9,844 nt of DNA from contig CALBNQ010000097.1 in assembly GCA_937896495.1 (NCBI GenBank), positions 1 through 9,844 on the forward strand. Direction: 5' to 3'. Numbering within the stretch: position 1 is the stretch's first letter; every line of letters begins with the position of its first letter. This document shows, in pieces, positions 1-7,602 of this stretch. A program made the position numbers and the translations under genes. This DNA is from an uncultured archaeon. Its GTDB lineage: Archaea > Thermoproteota > Nitrososphaeria > Nitrososphaerales > Nitrosopumilaceae. The notes under the pieces are model-generated. The model had not been told where the DNA came from, searched no databases, and was given only the letters and a program-made list of their open reading frames with translations.

Positions 1-327
1 AGATAATGATGCAAAATCTTCATCACTGATTACTAAATTTGGATTTTCTGCATTCAGAACTATTCGTGAAATATTTTTACATTCTTTATAATATTTGTAA
101 TAATTCCATAACCACTTTGTTGAATTTTGTAATACTCCCTTTTTGATTTCAAATAATGGTGGATTATATTTGTCTGATACTGAATACTTTAAATTTTTTA
201 GAATTTTTGCAGCTCCACCACCTGTTACAAAATTTATCGAATCATTTTGAAAATAACTTACAATCGCAATATCTCGAGTTACATGACCTAATCCAATTGG
301 ACTCGAAAAAAAATCCAAAATCTTCAT
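1..327 (-). CDS. Glycosyltransferase-like protein (MurG/GT28-like), N-terminal part
   Basis: The minus-strand frame is open from an ATG at 327 to the left edge, giving exactly 109 codons without a stop; the C-terminal part lies outside the window. The protein starts MKILDFFSSPIGLGHVTRDI. A first beta strand followed by a G-x-GH-x-x-R loop is typical of the N-terminal Rossmann domain of MurG-like (GT-B fold) glycosyltransferases that use nucleotide-sugar donors. Later segments fit the same fold: FVTGGGAA near residues 33-40, and NPNLVISDEDF near 96-105, resembling the 'PDLVISD' strand of archaeal members. The acceptor and sugar cannot be read from this fragment. The start is the first ATG. A weak A/T-rich TATA-like stretch (CTAAAAA on the minus strand, about 351-357) lies about 25 bases upstream, consistent with a leaderless mRNA. 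It is divergent from the tRNA gene. The family call is moderately sure; the function is open. Confidence 0.72.
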   Translation of the reverse strand, partial: MKILDFFSSPIGLGHVTRDIAIVSYFQNDSINFVTGGGAAKILKNLKYSVSDKYNPPLFEIKKGVLQNSTKWLWNYYKYYKECKNISRIVLNAENPNLVISDEDFASLS

Positions 328-376
328 AGATTCTATTATTTTTAATCAAATTTTTAGATTTTTTTCTGTCTCAAAG

Positions 377-383
377 TTTAAAT
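377..383 (+). promoter_or_regulatory. TATA box of the tRNA-Val gene
   Basis: TTTAAAT, preceded by a purine-rich CAAAG that could be the TFB recognition element, lies 24-30 bases upstream of the first base of the mature tRNA. This is the archaeal TATA-to-start distance and implies transcription starting at or very near the tRNA 5' end. Confidence 0.65.
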
Positions 384-406
384 GGATTTCAACAAGGAAA
401 GTTTCT

Positions 407-481
407 GGGCTCATAGTCCAGGTCGGTTATGACGTCGCCCTTACACGGCGAAGATCCGGGGTTCAAATCCCCGTGGGCCCA
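407..481 (+). tRNA. tRNA-Val (anticodon UAC)
   Basis: The full cloverleaf can be folded by eye. The acceptor stem pairs GGGCTCA (407-413) with TGGGCCC (474-480), with one G-T pair, and A481 is the discriminator. The D arm is GTC...GAC around AGGTCGGTTAT. The anticodon stem is TCGCC (435-439) with GGCGA (447-451), closing a seven-base loop CTTACAC. The anticodon TAC (442-444) reads GTA and, with wobble, other valine codons. The T arm is CGGGG-TTCAAAT-CCCCG. There is no intron in the anticodon loop and no encoded CCA. The gene is far more GC-rich than its surroundings, as expected for a stable RNA in a low-GC genome. Confidence 0.95.
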
Positions 482-487
482 TTTTTT
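482..487 (+). terminator. T-run terminator of the tRNA gene
   Basis: Six consecutive T follow the tRNA discriminator base directly, matching archaeal oligo-U termination. There is no separate hairpin; the tRNA 3' end itself is the preceding structure. Confidence 0.55.
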
Positions 488-566
488 AATCTAATGCTGT
501 TCTTTATTCACTGTAATTATTTTGATATTGAGTTTGTCATATTTTCTCAAAAAATTCAACATCATC

Positions 567-574
567 AATTTATA
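567..574 (+). promoter_or_regulatory. TATA box for the gene at 614
   Basis: AATTTATA sits about 40 bases before the TTG start at 614. With the usual archaeal spacing, transcription would begin near 597-600 and leave a leader of roughly 15 bases with no Shine-Dalgarno motif. Confidence 0.45.
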
Positions 575-613
575 CCAACAAACTTCTAATAATTCAACAA
601 TTAATGATAATCA

Positions 614-976
614 TTGGATTATGAGAAATTTTGTTCACAAATCTTAGATGTAGATCCTAAAATTAGATTTGCTACTGTGTATGATGAATGGGCAACTCAT
701 GTTGGAGGTGGCATGAGAAAAGGAACCGAAAATCTTCTTTCAGAACATGCAGAAAAAGAATTAGTCAATATTTCAATTCTTGATTGGAAAGCACGTAAAG
801 AAATGTCAAAATGGCTTGGTAAGACAAAATATACCTTGGCAGAATATGATAAGGTAAATCGTTTTTCATTTTATCTTGGTGATGATTATTTACTTTTAGT
901 TAGTACAGAAAAAAATTTAGATACAATTTTTGTAGTAAATCAAGTGATCAAATTATATTATGAAAATCAAGAATAA
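614..976 (+). CDS. Small conserved archaeal protein, DUF6659-like, unknown function
   Basis: Soluble 120-residue protein with no signal peptide or membrane segment. The order is an N-terminal helix (MDYEKFCSQILDVDPKIR), a strand and loop with GGG (FATVYDEWATHVGGGM, about 19-34), a basic helical middle, then strands FSFYLGDDYLLLVST (about 84-98) and a closing segment ending in ENQE. This alternating pattern suggests a small sensory or roadblock/profilin-like fold, and from memory it resembles the nitrososphaerotal DUF6659 family. Both statements are inference. The start is TTG at 614: the frame is closed by TAA at 608-610, and the next in-frame ATG (residue 34) would remove the conserved-looking N-terminus. 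A nearby ATG at 604 is out of frame and closes after six codons. It converges on the next gene with only 13 bases between stop codons. Confidence 0.75.
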   Translation: MDYEKFCSQILDVDPKIRFATVYDEWATHVGGGMRKGTENLLSEHAEKELVNISILDWKARKEMSKWLGKTKYTLAEYDKVNRFSFYLGDDYLLLVSTEKNLDTIFVVNQVIKLYYENQE

Positions 977-989
977 TTAAATTTTATTT

Positions 990-1505
990 TTATCCTATTT
1001 TACAACAACTTTTACTTTGTAATCCCCTTGCAATCCAAAATATTGAAAAAATCAAAACCCCTACTGAAATAAATTTTAATTCTAACCCTTGCATAGGAAA
1101 TAATGATAGTCCTCCTATTGCTCCTAACACTACTGCTAGAGGAGCAGTACATGCTGGACATCCTGGAGTGAATACCCCAAATATTCCTCCTAACATGGAT
1201 GTAGAATTTGATTTAACAGAATTTAACATCTTCATTCTTTTCATTCGGAATGCTACCATTGCAAAATTAACTCCACCTAAACTTGAAATCACTATTGTTA
1301 AACCAAGTGATGTTGAAATGTACCATGGTGATAATTCTATTGCTACATCAAAATGTGTTGGCAGCATTGACATTGTTAAAATATAATAAATTATTCCTAA
1401 TCCTAATCCGCTGATTGTTGCAATAAATGCATACTTTTTTGTATGTAATACGTTTGAAATAACCTGTAGTTTACTGACCATATGAATATATTTTAAAGCG
1501 ATCAT
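990..1505 (-). CDS. Four-helix membrane protein with CPAC motif and C-terminal CC pair
   Basis: Integral membrane protein of 171 residues. Hydrophobic segments lie at about 25-48, 63-87, 104-136 and 144-160. The third contains TPGCPACTAPL with C116 and C119 in a C-x-x-C arrangement, followed by the small-residue run VVLGAIGGLSLFP. The short tail after the last helix carries adjacent cysteines C167 and C168. A CxxC at a membrane segment plus a cysteine pair at the end would suit thiol redox exchange or copper/zinc handling, but nothing here identifies a substrate; this is inference. I do not recognise a named family beyond lineage-specific archaeal membrane proteins. The first ATG (1505) is used. 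A second ATG at residue 9 is possible but starts just after a TTTAAAATAT stretch that is too close to be its promoter. It is divergent from the gene at 1563 across 57 bases. Confidence 0.82.
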   Translation of the reverse strand: MIALKYIHMVSKLQVISNVLHTKKYAFIATISGLGLGIIYYILTMSMLPTHFDVAIELSPWYISTSLGLTIVISSLGGVNFAMVAFRMKRMKMLNSVKSNSTSMLGGIFGVFTPGCPACTAPLAVVLGAIGGLSLFPMQGLELKFISVGVLIFSIFWIARGLQSKSCCKIG

Positions 1506-1562
1506 ATTTTAACTATTTTTTATTTTCTTAACGATTATTACTATTGTCTTTTTGATATAATT

Positions 1563-1817
1563 ATGATTCAATTCACATTTAATGAGAAAACCATTCTTGT
1601 TCAATATGCAATTAAAAAATTTGAAAATGAAGAAATTGTCATTGAAAAATTAAAATCAGTAATTTCTGAAAAAGACATTCAAAGGAATATTGATACATTA
1701 ATTGGAACCCAATTAGTAAGACGAATAGGACCTGAAAATATTCAAAATAATGAAAGTCATACTGAATTACCTGAACTTCCAGATAACTTGAAAATGATTT
1801 TGGATACTATAATTTGA
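1563..1817 (+). CDS. Hypothetical 84-residue protein
   Basis: I do not recognise this gene. It encodes a small acidic soluble protein. Residues about 1-60 form beta-strand- and helix-like segments ending in EKDIQRNIDTLIGTQLVRRI. A helix followed by 'hydrophobic-LVRR-hydrophobic' resembles the last recognition helix and wing of a winged-helix domain, but this is weak and no other part of such a domain is clear. The tail carries a Pro/Glu stretch (ELPELPDNLKMILDTII). It starts with ATG at 1563. A possible promoter lies in the short A/T-rich gap shared with the divergent membrane protein gene, without a clear TATA box at the expected distance. It converges on the radical SAM gene with 34 bases between stops. 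Confidence 0.62.
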   Translation: MIQFTFNEKTILVQYAIKKFENEEIVIEKLKSVISEKDIQRNIDTLIGTQLVRRIGPENIQNNESHTELPELPDNLKMILDTII

Positions 1818-1832
1818 AAAATTATCAAATCA

Positions 1833-1844
1833 TTTTGTACAAAA
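1833..1844. terminator. Small palindrome between convergent genes
   Basis: TTTTGTACAAAA is a perfect 12-base palindrome in the 34-base gap between two convergent stop codons. It presents T-rich sequence to transcripts from both sides and may act as a bidirectional terminator. As a short A/T-rich palindrome it may also be chance. Confidence 0.3.
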
Positions 1845-1851
1845 ATCTAAT

Positions 1852-2733
1852 TTAGAATCCTCTTAACCCTTGTGGACGCATAATTTCTGGATGTTGTTTC
1901 ATCCAATCTATTTTATCTAACATATCTTGCTTGTCTTGAGGAAATGTCCCTTTTATCGTATATGCGTTTGAACCATGATTTGCTCTAAATACAATTTTTT
2001 CTTCAGTGTTAATTTGATTGATTAAACTATACAGTTCTTCTAATGACTCATCATCATTAATCCTGATAAATTCATCATCAAATTTCTCAAAAAATTCTTC
2101 TTTAATTCCATTTTCAAGATATAATGTTAATGCTCCAACATATTGTGGCGAACATGCACTAATCACTTCGGCTGTTCCTTTGATGTGTTCTTTAGAATAA
2201 TTTCTTCCGCCCAACCCTAAAATTATCATGCATGACATTGTATATCCTGCTTCTTTTGCCTTGTTGACCGATTTGATTATTGTTTTTGCGATAGCTCCTT
2301 TTGTCACTTTTTTTAAAATTATATCAGAACCACTTTCAATTCCTAGATAAAACATGTCCAACCCTGCCTCATTCATTTTTTTTAATTCTTCAGATGTTTT
2401 TTTAAGAATGTTCATGGGCATTGCATAACACGAAATCCTTTCTAGTTTTACAAATTTTTCTTTAATATATTTCACAATTTTTATCATATATTCTGCATCA
2501 AGATTTAATGCATCTCCATCTGCAAGAAAAATTCTTTTTGTATCTGGTAAATAATTTGACATTAAATCAATTTCTGATTTAATTTCTTCCCATGGTCTTT
2601 CAGAATATTCTTTTGATCTATACATATCACAAAAAGAACATTCATTGAATGAACAGCCTAAAGTAACTTGAAAAATTAGTGATCTAGCTTCGGATGGTGG
2701 CCTGTATAACGGAGCATCATAGTTTAGTGACAT
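1852..2733 (-). CDS. Radical SAM protein (COG1032-like), unknown substrate
   Basis: Predicted radical S-adenosylmethionine enzyme of 293 residues if started at the ATG at 2733. The N-terminus reads YDAPLYRPPSEARS, a signature of this family. The 4Fe-4S cluster motif follows at residues 27-35, CSFNECSFC, with three cysteines spaced C-x4-C-x2-C and followed by DMY. This is one residue longer than the classical C-x3-C-x2-C but usual for this subgroup as I recall it. Downstream, FLADGDALNL (about 69-78), FYLGIESGSD (about 129-138) and MIILGLGG (about 168-175) are the expected SAM-binding barrel elements. There is no extra C-terminal cluster or B12 domain. The reaction is unknown. An upstream in-frame TTG at 2745 would add MKQL. 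The TATA box at 2766-2774 would place the transcript start near 2745, so either a leaderless TTG start or an ATG with about a 12-base leader fits. I prefer the ATG. Confidence 0.85.
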   Translation of the reverse strand: MSLNYDAPLYRPPSEARSLIFQVTLGCSFNECSFCDMYRSKEYSERPWEEIKSEIDLMSNYLPDTKRIFLADGDALNLDAEYMIKIVKYIKEKFVKLERISCYAMPMNILKKTSEELKKMNEAGLDMFYLGIESGSDIILKKVTKGAIAKTIIKSVNKAKEAGYTMSCMIILGLGGRNYSKEHIKGTAEVISACSPQYVGALTLYLENGIKEEFFEKFDDEFIRINDDESLEELYSLINQINTEEKIVFRANHGSNAYTIKGTFPQDKQDMLDKIDWMKQHPEIMRPQGLRGF

Positions 2734-2765
2734 TAATTGTTTCAAAGAGATTTATTTGAACATGT

Positions 2766-2774
2766 TTTTTATAG
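2766..2774 (-). promoter_or_regulatory. TATA box of the radical SAM gene
   Basis: On the minus strand this reads CTATAAAAA, a good archaeal TATA box. At about 26 bases spacing it directs a start near 2744, at the TTG and 11-12 bases before the ATG of the radical SAM gene. Confidence 0.55.
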
Positions 2775-2780
2775 TTTCTA

Positions 2781-2803
2781 TTTCTTAATCATGTTTCTTA
2801 ATC
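2781..2803. repeat. Two direct copies of TTTCTTAATC, 13-bp period
   Basis: TTTCTTAATC occurs at 2781-2790 and again at 2794-2803, separated by ATG. The pair lies just upstream of the radical SAM TATA box in the divergent intergenic region, a typical place for a regulator site. Base composition is A/T-rich, so chance is not excluded. Confidence 0.4.
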
Positions 2804-2888
2804 TAATGTATGTTCGTACCTATCTGTTATTTAGTAAAATCAATCTTTTTTAATTTTAGTTAAATGTGGTAATCTTTAATCATGATTA

Positions 2889-3332
2889 ATGTTACAAGAA
2901 TATCTTAAACTTAACAAAAATATTCTCATTGCATTTACCTCATCAATTACGGTATCTGCAATTATTGCTCAATTGTTATCTGAACAAGCACATCATCTTA
3001 ATACGACATATACCACAATTTCCGATTATATAATTTATTTTTCTGTTTTTAGTGGATTATTTTATTTTGACAATCGAAAAAAGTATTATTTAGAATCTGG
3101 AAAAATTGACATTTTAAAATTAAAACATGATCTCAAAAAATTAATTACCTCTCTTGGAATTGCAGAAATTGTTTATACTGTAATTCGTTGGATATTACAA
3201 TATTATTTTCTCACTCTTAATTATGATCCATATTTTGCATCAATAATTTCTCAAGGTATATCGACAGTAATTTACATGGCAGTAGTTAATCTAAGTGTAA
3301 AATTGACAAGGTTATACAAAGATGAAAGTTAG
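2889..3332 (+). CDS. Small multi-span membrane protein, unknown function
   Basis: Predicted membrane protein of 147 residues, not recognised as a named family. Hydrophobic segments lie at about 11-29, 42-60, 85-108 and 114-138. Between the second and third is a charged loop of about 25 residues (DNRKKYYLESGKIDILKLKHDLKK) that is probably cytosolic, given its lysine content. The end is short and basic (KLTRLYKDES). There are no obvious catalytic or metal-binding motifs apart from a His pair at 35-36. The start ATG at 2889 gives a short N-terminus before the first helix; an overlapping ATG at 2882 is in another frame and closes quickly. Its last 11 bases overlap the RNase HI-like gene in a different frame, so the two are probably co-transcribed and translationally coupled. 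No clear TATA box was found upstream. Confidence 0.75.
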   Translation: MLQEYLKLNKNILIAFTSSITVSAIIAQLLSEQAHHLNTTYTTISDYIIYFSVFSGLFYFDNRKKYYLESGKIDILKLKHDLKKLITSLGIAEIVYTVIRWILQYYFLTLNYDPYFASIISQGISTVIYMAVVNLSVKLTRLYKDES

Positions 3333-3678
3333 TATCTATGTTGATGGTTCAGGAGGTTTAAACAGTGGTTATGGTTATTTTGTTAAGGAAACTGGTGAAT
3401 CATCTTATGAAAAAAAATCTGATTTAACAAACAATCAGGCTGAATATATGGCAATTATTTTGGCACTAAAAACATTCGTTGATTCTGAAAATGAAATTAT
3501 AATCTATAGTGATTCAAAAAATACTGTAAATCAAATAAATCATGAATTTGCAATAAATAATGAAAAACTTCGAGATTTGGCACGTGAATCTTGGAAACTT
3601 ATAGGTACATTTTCTAATGTCTCTATTCGATGGGTATCTAGAAAAGAAAATTTGGCAGGAAAGATGTTGGGAAGCTAA
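3322..3678 (+). CDS. RNase HI-like protein lacking the fourth catalytic aspartate
   Basis: Compact RNase H-fold protein of 118 residues. RNases HI cut the RNA strand of RNA-DNA hybrids with acidic residues holding two Mg ions. Three canonical positions are visible: D8 in IYVDGSGG, E41 in TNNQAEYMAI, and D64 in IYSDSKNTVNQ. The segment HEFAINNEKLRDLARE (74-89) matches the helix after the third acid in archaeal/bacterial short RNases HI. The C-terminus reads WVSRKENLAGKMLGS, where the family normally has 'N-x-x-AD-x-L'. G113 therefore stands where the fourth acid (D134 in E. coli numbering) is expected, and the chain stops five residues later. The protein may be active with three acids, have altered metal use, or be a hybrid-binding protein. 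It starts with ATG inside the upstream membrane-protein gene (11-base overlap). The family is secure; activity is uncertain. Confidence 0.85.
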   Translation: MKVSIYVDGSGGLNSGYGYFVKETGESSYEKKSDLTNNQAEYMAIILALKTFVDSENEIIIYSDSKNTVNQINHEFAINNEKLRDLARESWKLIGTFSNVSIRWVSRKENLAGKMLGS

Positions 3679-3711
3679 AAATCAAAGATCCGATATTTCA
3701 TGAATAACTTT

Positions 3712-3720
3712 ATTATATAA
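3712..3720 (+). promoter_or_regulatory. TATA box of the acyl-CoA synthetase gene
   Basis: ATTATATAA is centred 25 bases before the ATG at 3741. That is the normal archaeal distance to the transcription start, so the mRNA is predicted to be leaderless and to begin at the start codon. The short gap has no Shine-Dalgarno motif. Confidence 0.7.
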
Positions 3721-3740
3721 AATCCTCAAATTTCAAATAC

Positions 3741-5837
3741 ATGGCTGAATCTGTTTTTCTATCTCCAAAATCAATTGCAGTAATTGGTGCATCTGATAAG
3801 AGAGGAAGTGTTGGTGCTACAATTACATCTAATATTATGAATGGTTTTACAGGAACTGTTTATCCAATTAGTCCATCTAGAGAAATTGTTTTTTACAAAA
3901 AAGCATACAAGAGTGTTTTAGATGTACCAAAATCCATTGATCTTGCAGTAATTGTAATTAAGAATACTTTGGTAGCTCCTGTTTTAGAAGAATGTGGAAA
4001 GAAGAAAGTAAAAGGTGTTATAATTATCACTGCAGGTTTCAAAGAAGTTGACGAAGAAGGCGTAAAACGTGAAGAAGAAATAAAAGAAATTGCTAAAAAA
4101 TACAAAATCCAAATTATTGGACCAAATTGTCTAGGTGTGATGAATCTTGATCCAAAAACAATGATGAATTCTACTTTTCTCAAAATTACTCCCAAATCCG
4201 GAAAAATTGCACTTGTTTCACAAAGTGGTGCAATATGTGCTGCTTTAGTTGAAGATGCAAGTGCACAAGGAATTGGATTTTCTGCAGTTGTCAGTTTGGG
4301 GAACAAAGCTGCAATGAGTGAAGTTGATGTTCTAAAAATTCTTGCAACTCATAAACAAACTGAAGTTATTGTAATGTATCTTGAGGATATGGGTGATGGT
4401 CAAGAATTCCTTAAAGTTTGTAAAAATATTACTAAAAAACTCAAAAAACCAGTACTTGTATTAAAATCTGGTCGCAGTCCTGAAGGTGCAAAAGCTGCAA
4501 TGTCCCACACAGGAGCTTTAATGGGTTCAGATGAAATCTATGATGCTCTCTTAAAACAATCTGGTGCAATTAGAGTAGATACTATGGAAGAGCTTTTTGA
4601 TTATGCTACTGCATTTTCTAAACAACCCTTACCTACTGCTGGTGATCTTGTAATTGTTTCAAATGCTGGTGGACCTGCAATTATTTCAACAGATGCATGC
4701 TCAAAAATGAAAATTAAAATGGCAGATATTAAAAGTATAAGAAAAAAAATTGATGATGTGATTCCTCCTTGGGGCAGTTCTAGAAATCCAGTTGATATTG
4801 TTGGTGATGCTGATTTTAATCGATTTCACAATGTTTTGGATCGTGTTTTAAAACATCCAAAAGTGGGATCTGTGATTTCAATGTGTACGCCCTCTGGAAC
4901 TTTGAATTATGATAAACTAGCTGAAGTCATTGTTGAAATGTCAAAGAAATACAAAAAAACAATGCTTGCAAGTTTGATGGGATTAGATGAAGGAATTACA
5001 AATAGAGAAATCTTGTCCAAAGGAAATGTTCCATATTACACTTATGCCGAAGGTGCTATTCGAACTCTTGCAGCAATGAATAGATTTTCTAATTGGGTAA
5101 GTTCACCTTCTGGAAAAATTACAAAATTTAAAGTTAACAAATCTAAAGTAAAAAAAATCCTTGAAAAAGTCAAAAAAGAAAAAAGACCAAATCTTCTAGA
5201 GGAGGAAGGACAAGAAGTTCTAAAAGCATATGGGTTACCATTACCTTCTAGCGCTCTTGCAAAAAATGAGCTTGAAGCAATTAAAATCGCAAAGAAAATT
5301 GGTTACCCTGTTGTGATGAAGATAGCATCGCCTCAAATTATTCACAAATCTGATGCTGGTGGTGTTAAAGTAAATTTGACAAATGACAATGAAATCAAAG
5401 ATGCGTTCAAAACAATTATCAAAAATGCTAAAAAATATGATAAAAAAGCTGAGATAAAAGGCGTTTTGATTGTTGAAATGGTAAAAGGTGGGAAGGAATT
5501 AATTATCGGTTCAAAATTAGAGCCTGGATTTGGACCTGTTATTATGCTTGGAATGGGCGGAATTTATGTAGAAGTACTAAAAGATGTCACATTCAAACTA
5601 GCACCTGTTACATCTGATGAGGCAGATGACATGATTGCATCAATTAAGACTCAAAAACTATTACAAGGTGTACGTGGTGAAAGACCATCTGATATTACAA
5701 AATTATCTGAATGCGTTCAAAGATTGTCCCAATTAGTTTCTGATTTTTCAGAAATAAAAGAATTAGATATGAACCCTGTATTGGTAATGGAGAAAGGTAA
5801 AGGATGTCGCATTTTAGATGTGCGAATTGGTCTCTAA
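3741..5837 (+). CDS. 4-hydroxybutyrate-CoA ligase (ADP-forming)
   Basis: ADP-forming acyl-CoA synthetase with alpha and beta parts fused (698 residues, normal for the family). It makes acyl-CoA from acid, ATP and CoA via phosphohistidine intermediates, releasing ADP and phosphate, so it costs one high-energy bond rather than the two of AMP-forming ligases. The N-terminal CoA-binding Rossmann domain (about 5-130) shows SIAVIGASDKRGSVG and IGPNCLGVMN. Succinyl-CoA-ligase-like domains (about 150-450) carry ALVSQSGA and the SHTGAL loop with H256, the likely phosphorylated His. A linker precedes the ATP-grasp domain (about 485-698), which has GYPVVMKIAS, the second conserved His H535 in IIHKSDAGGV, GPVIMLGMGG and ELDMNPV. 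From memory, the N. maritimus protein at this position (Nmar_0206) was characterised as the 4-hydroxybutyrate ligase of the HP/HB cycle. Sequence alone would also allow 3-hydroxypropionate or acetate; the dehydratase gene next door supports 4-hydroxybutyrate. Confidence 0.92.
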   Translation: MAESVFLSPKSIAVIGASDKRGSVGATITSNIMNGFTGTVYPISPSREIVFYKKAYKSVLDVPKSIDLAVIVIKNTLVAPVLEECGKKKVKGVIIITAGFKEVDEEGVKREEEIKEIAKKYKIQIIGPNCLGVMNLDPKTMMNSTFLKITPKSGKIALVSQSGAICAALVEDASAQGIGFSAVVSLGNKAAMSEVDVLKILATHKQTEVIVMYLEDMGDGQEFLKVCKNITKKLKKPVLVLKSGRSPEGAKAAMSHTGALMGSDEIYDALLKQSGAIRVDTMEELFDYATAFSKQPLPTAGDLVIVSNAGGPAIISTDACSKMKIKMADIKSIRKKIDDVIPPWGSSRNPVDIVGDADFNRFHNVLDRVLKHPKVGSVISMCTPSGTLNYDKLAEVIVEMSKKYKKTMLASLMGLDEGITNREILSKGNVPYYTYAEGAIRTLAAMNRFSNWVSSPSGKITKFKVNKSKVKKILEKVKKEKRPNLLEEEGQEVLKAYGLPLPSSALAKNELEAIKIAKKIGYPVVMKIASPQIIHKSDAGGVKVNLTNDNEIKDAFKTIIKNAKKYDKKAEIKGVLIVEMVKGGKELIIGSKLEPGFGPVIMLGMGGIYVEVLKDVTFKLAPVTSDEADDMIASIKTQKLLQGVRGERPSDITKLSECVQRLSQLVSDFSEIKELDMNPVLVMEKGKGCRILDVRIGL

Positions 5838-5870
5838 TCGAAGTTTGTACGTATAATCATATTTAGAATA

Positions 5871-5877
5871 TTTATAC
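5871..5877 (+). promoter_or_regulatory. TATA box of the 4-hydroxybutyryl-CoA dehydratase gene
   Basis: TTTATAC is centred 27 bases before the ATG at 5901, predicting a leaderless transcript starting at the ATG. The gene therefore seems to have its own promoter in the 63-base gap, although it follows the synthetase on the same strand. Confidence 0.68.
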
Positions 5878-5900
5878 AACATCAAAGTCATTATCAATAC

Positions 5901-7427
<1,527 letters not shown>

Positions 7428-7478
7428 TAATTCTTTTCTTGTATGTCATCAAAAATTTAAAATTAATATTAAATGATC

Positions 7479-7496
7479 TCAGTTTTTTTAAACTGA
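7479..7496. terminator. Hairpin TCAGTTT-TTTT-AAACTGA downstream of the dehydratase gene
   Basis: Perfect 7-bp arms (7479-7485 and 7490-7496) enclose four T, about 50 bases after the dehydratase stop codon. The T-rich loop and arm on the plus strand fit archaeal termination in U-rich RNA. It is an A/T-rich element, so a role as an RNA 3'-end structure is inference. Confidence 0.45.
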
Positions 7497-7522
7497 TGAT
7501 TTCTAAGGAACTTTTTTAACAC

Positions 7523-7601
7523 ATTTTCTAATTATATTGTCAAGCAGGATGATCTGATACTGTTTTTTGTAGTGTGAACTTGTTTACTTGAATTAGAAAA
7601 T
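7523..7601. repeat. Long-range inverted repeat in convergent intergenic region
   Basis: ATTTTCTAATT (7523-7533) and AATTAGAAAAT (7591-7601) are perfect 11-bp inverted copies 57 bases apart. Inside them, CAAG (7541-7544) can pair with CTTG (7587-7590), which abuts the right arm, leaving a 7-base bulge on the left. The right arm ends one base before the stop codon of the minus-strand signal peptidase gene, so it could fold in the 3' ends of both convergent transcripts. Confidence 0.4.
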
Positions 7602-7602
7602 C

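Noticed and set aside
1168..1386. Plus-strand ORF of 72 codons
   Set aside because: Lies fully antisense to the membrane protein gene at 990-1505, which has clear membrane helices and cysteine motifs.
3893..4306. Minus-strand ORF of 137 codons
   Set aside because: Antisense shadow of the acyl-CoA synthetase gene, whose domains are unmistakable in the plus strand.
3741..5837. Acetate-CoA ligase as the specific function
   Set aside because: Sequence family allows it, but adjacency to 4-hydroxybutyryl-CoA dehydratase and the remembered N. maritimus counterpart favour 4-hydroxybutyrate.
7494..7557. C/D box sRNA: TGATGA at 7494 and CTGA near 7554
   Set aside because: No D' box at the required spacing from the C box, and the candidate C' and D boxes overlap too closely.
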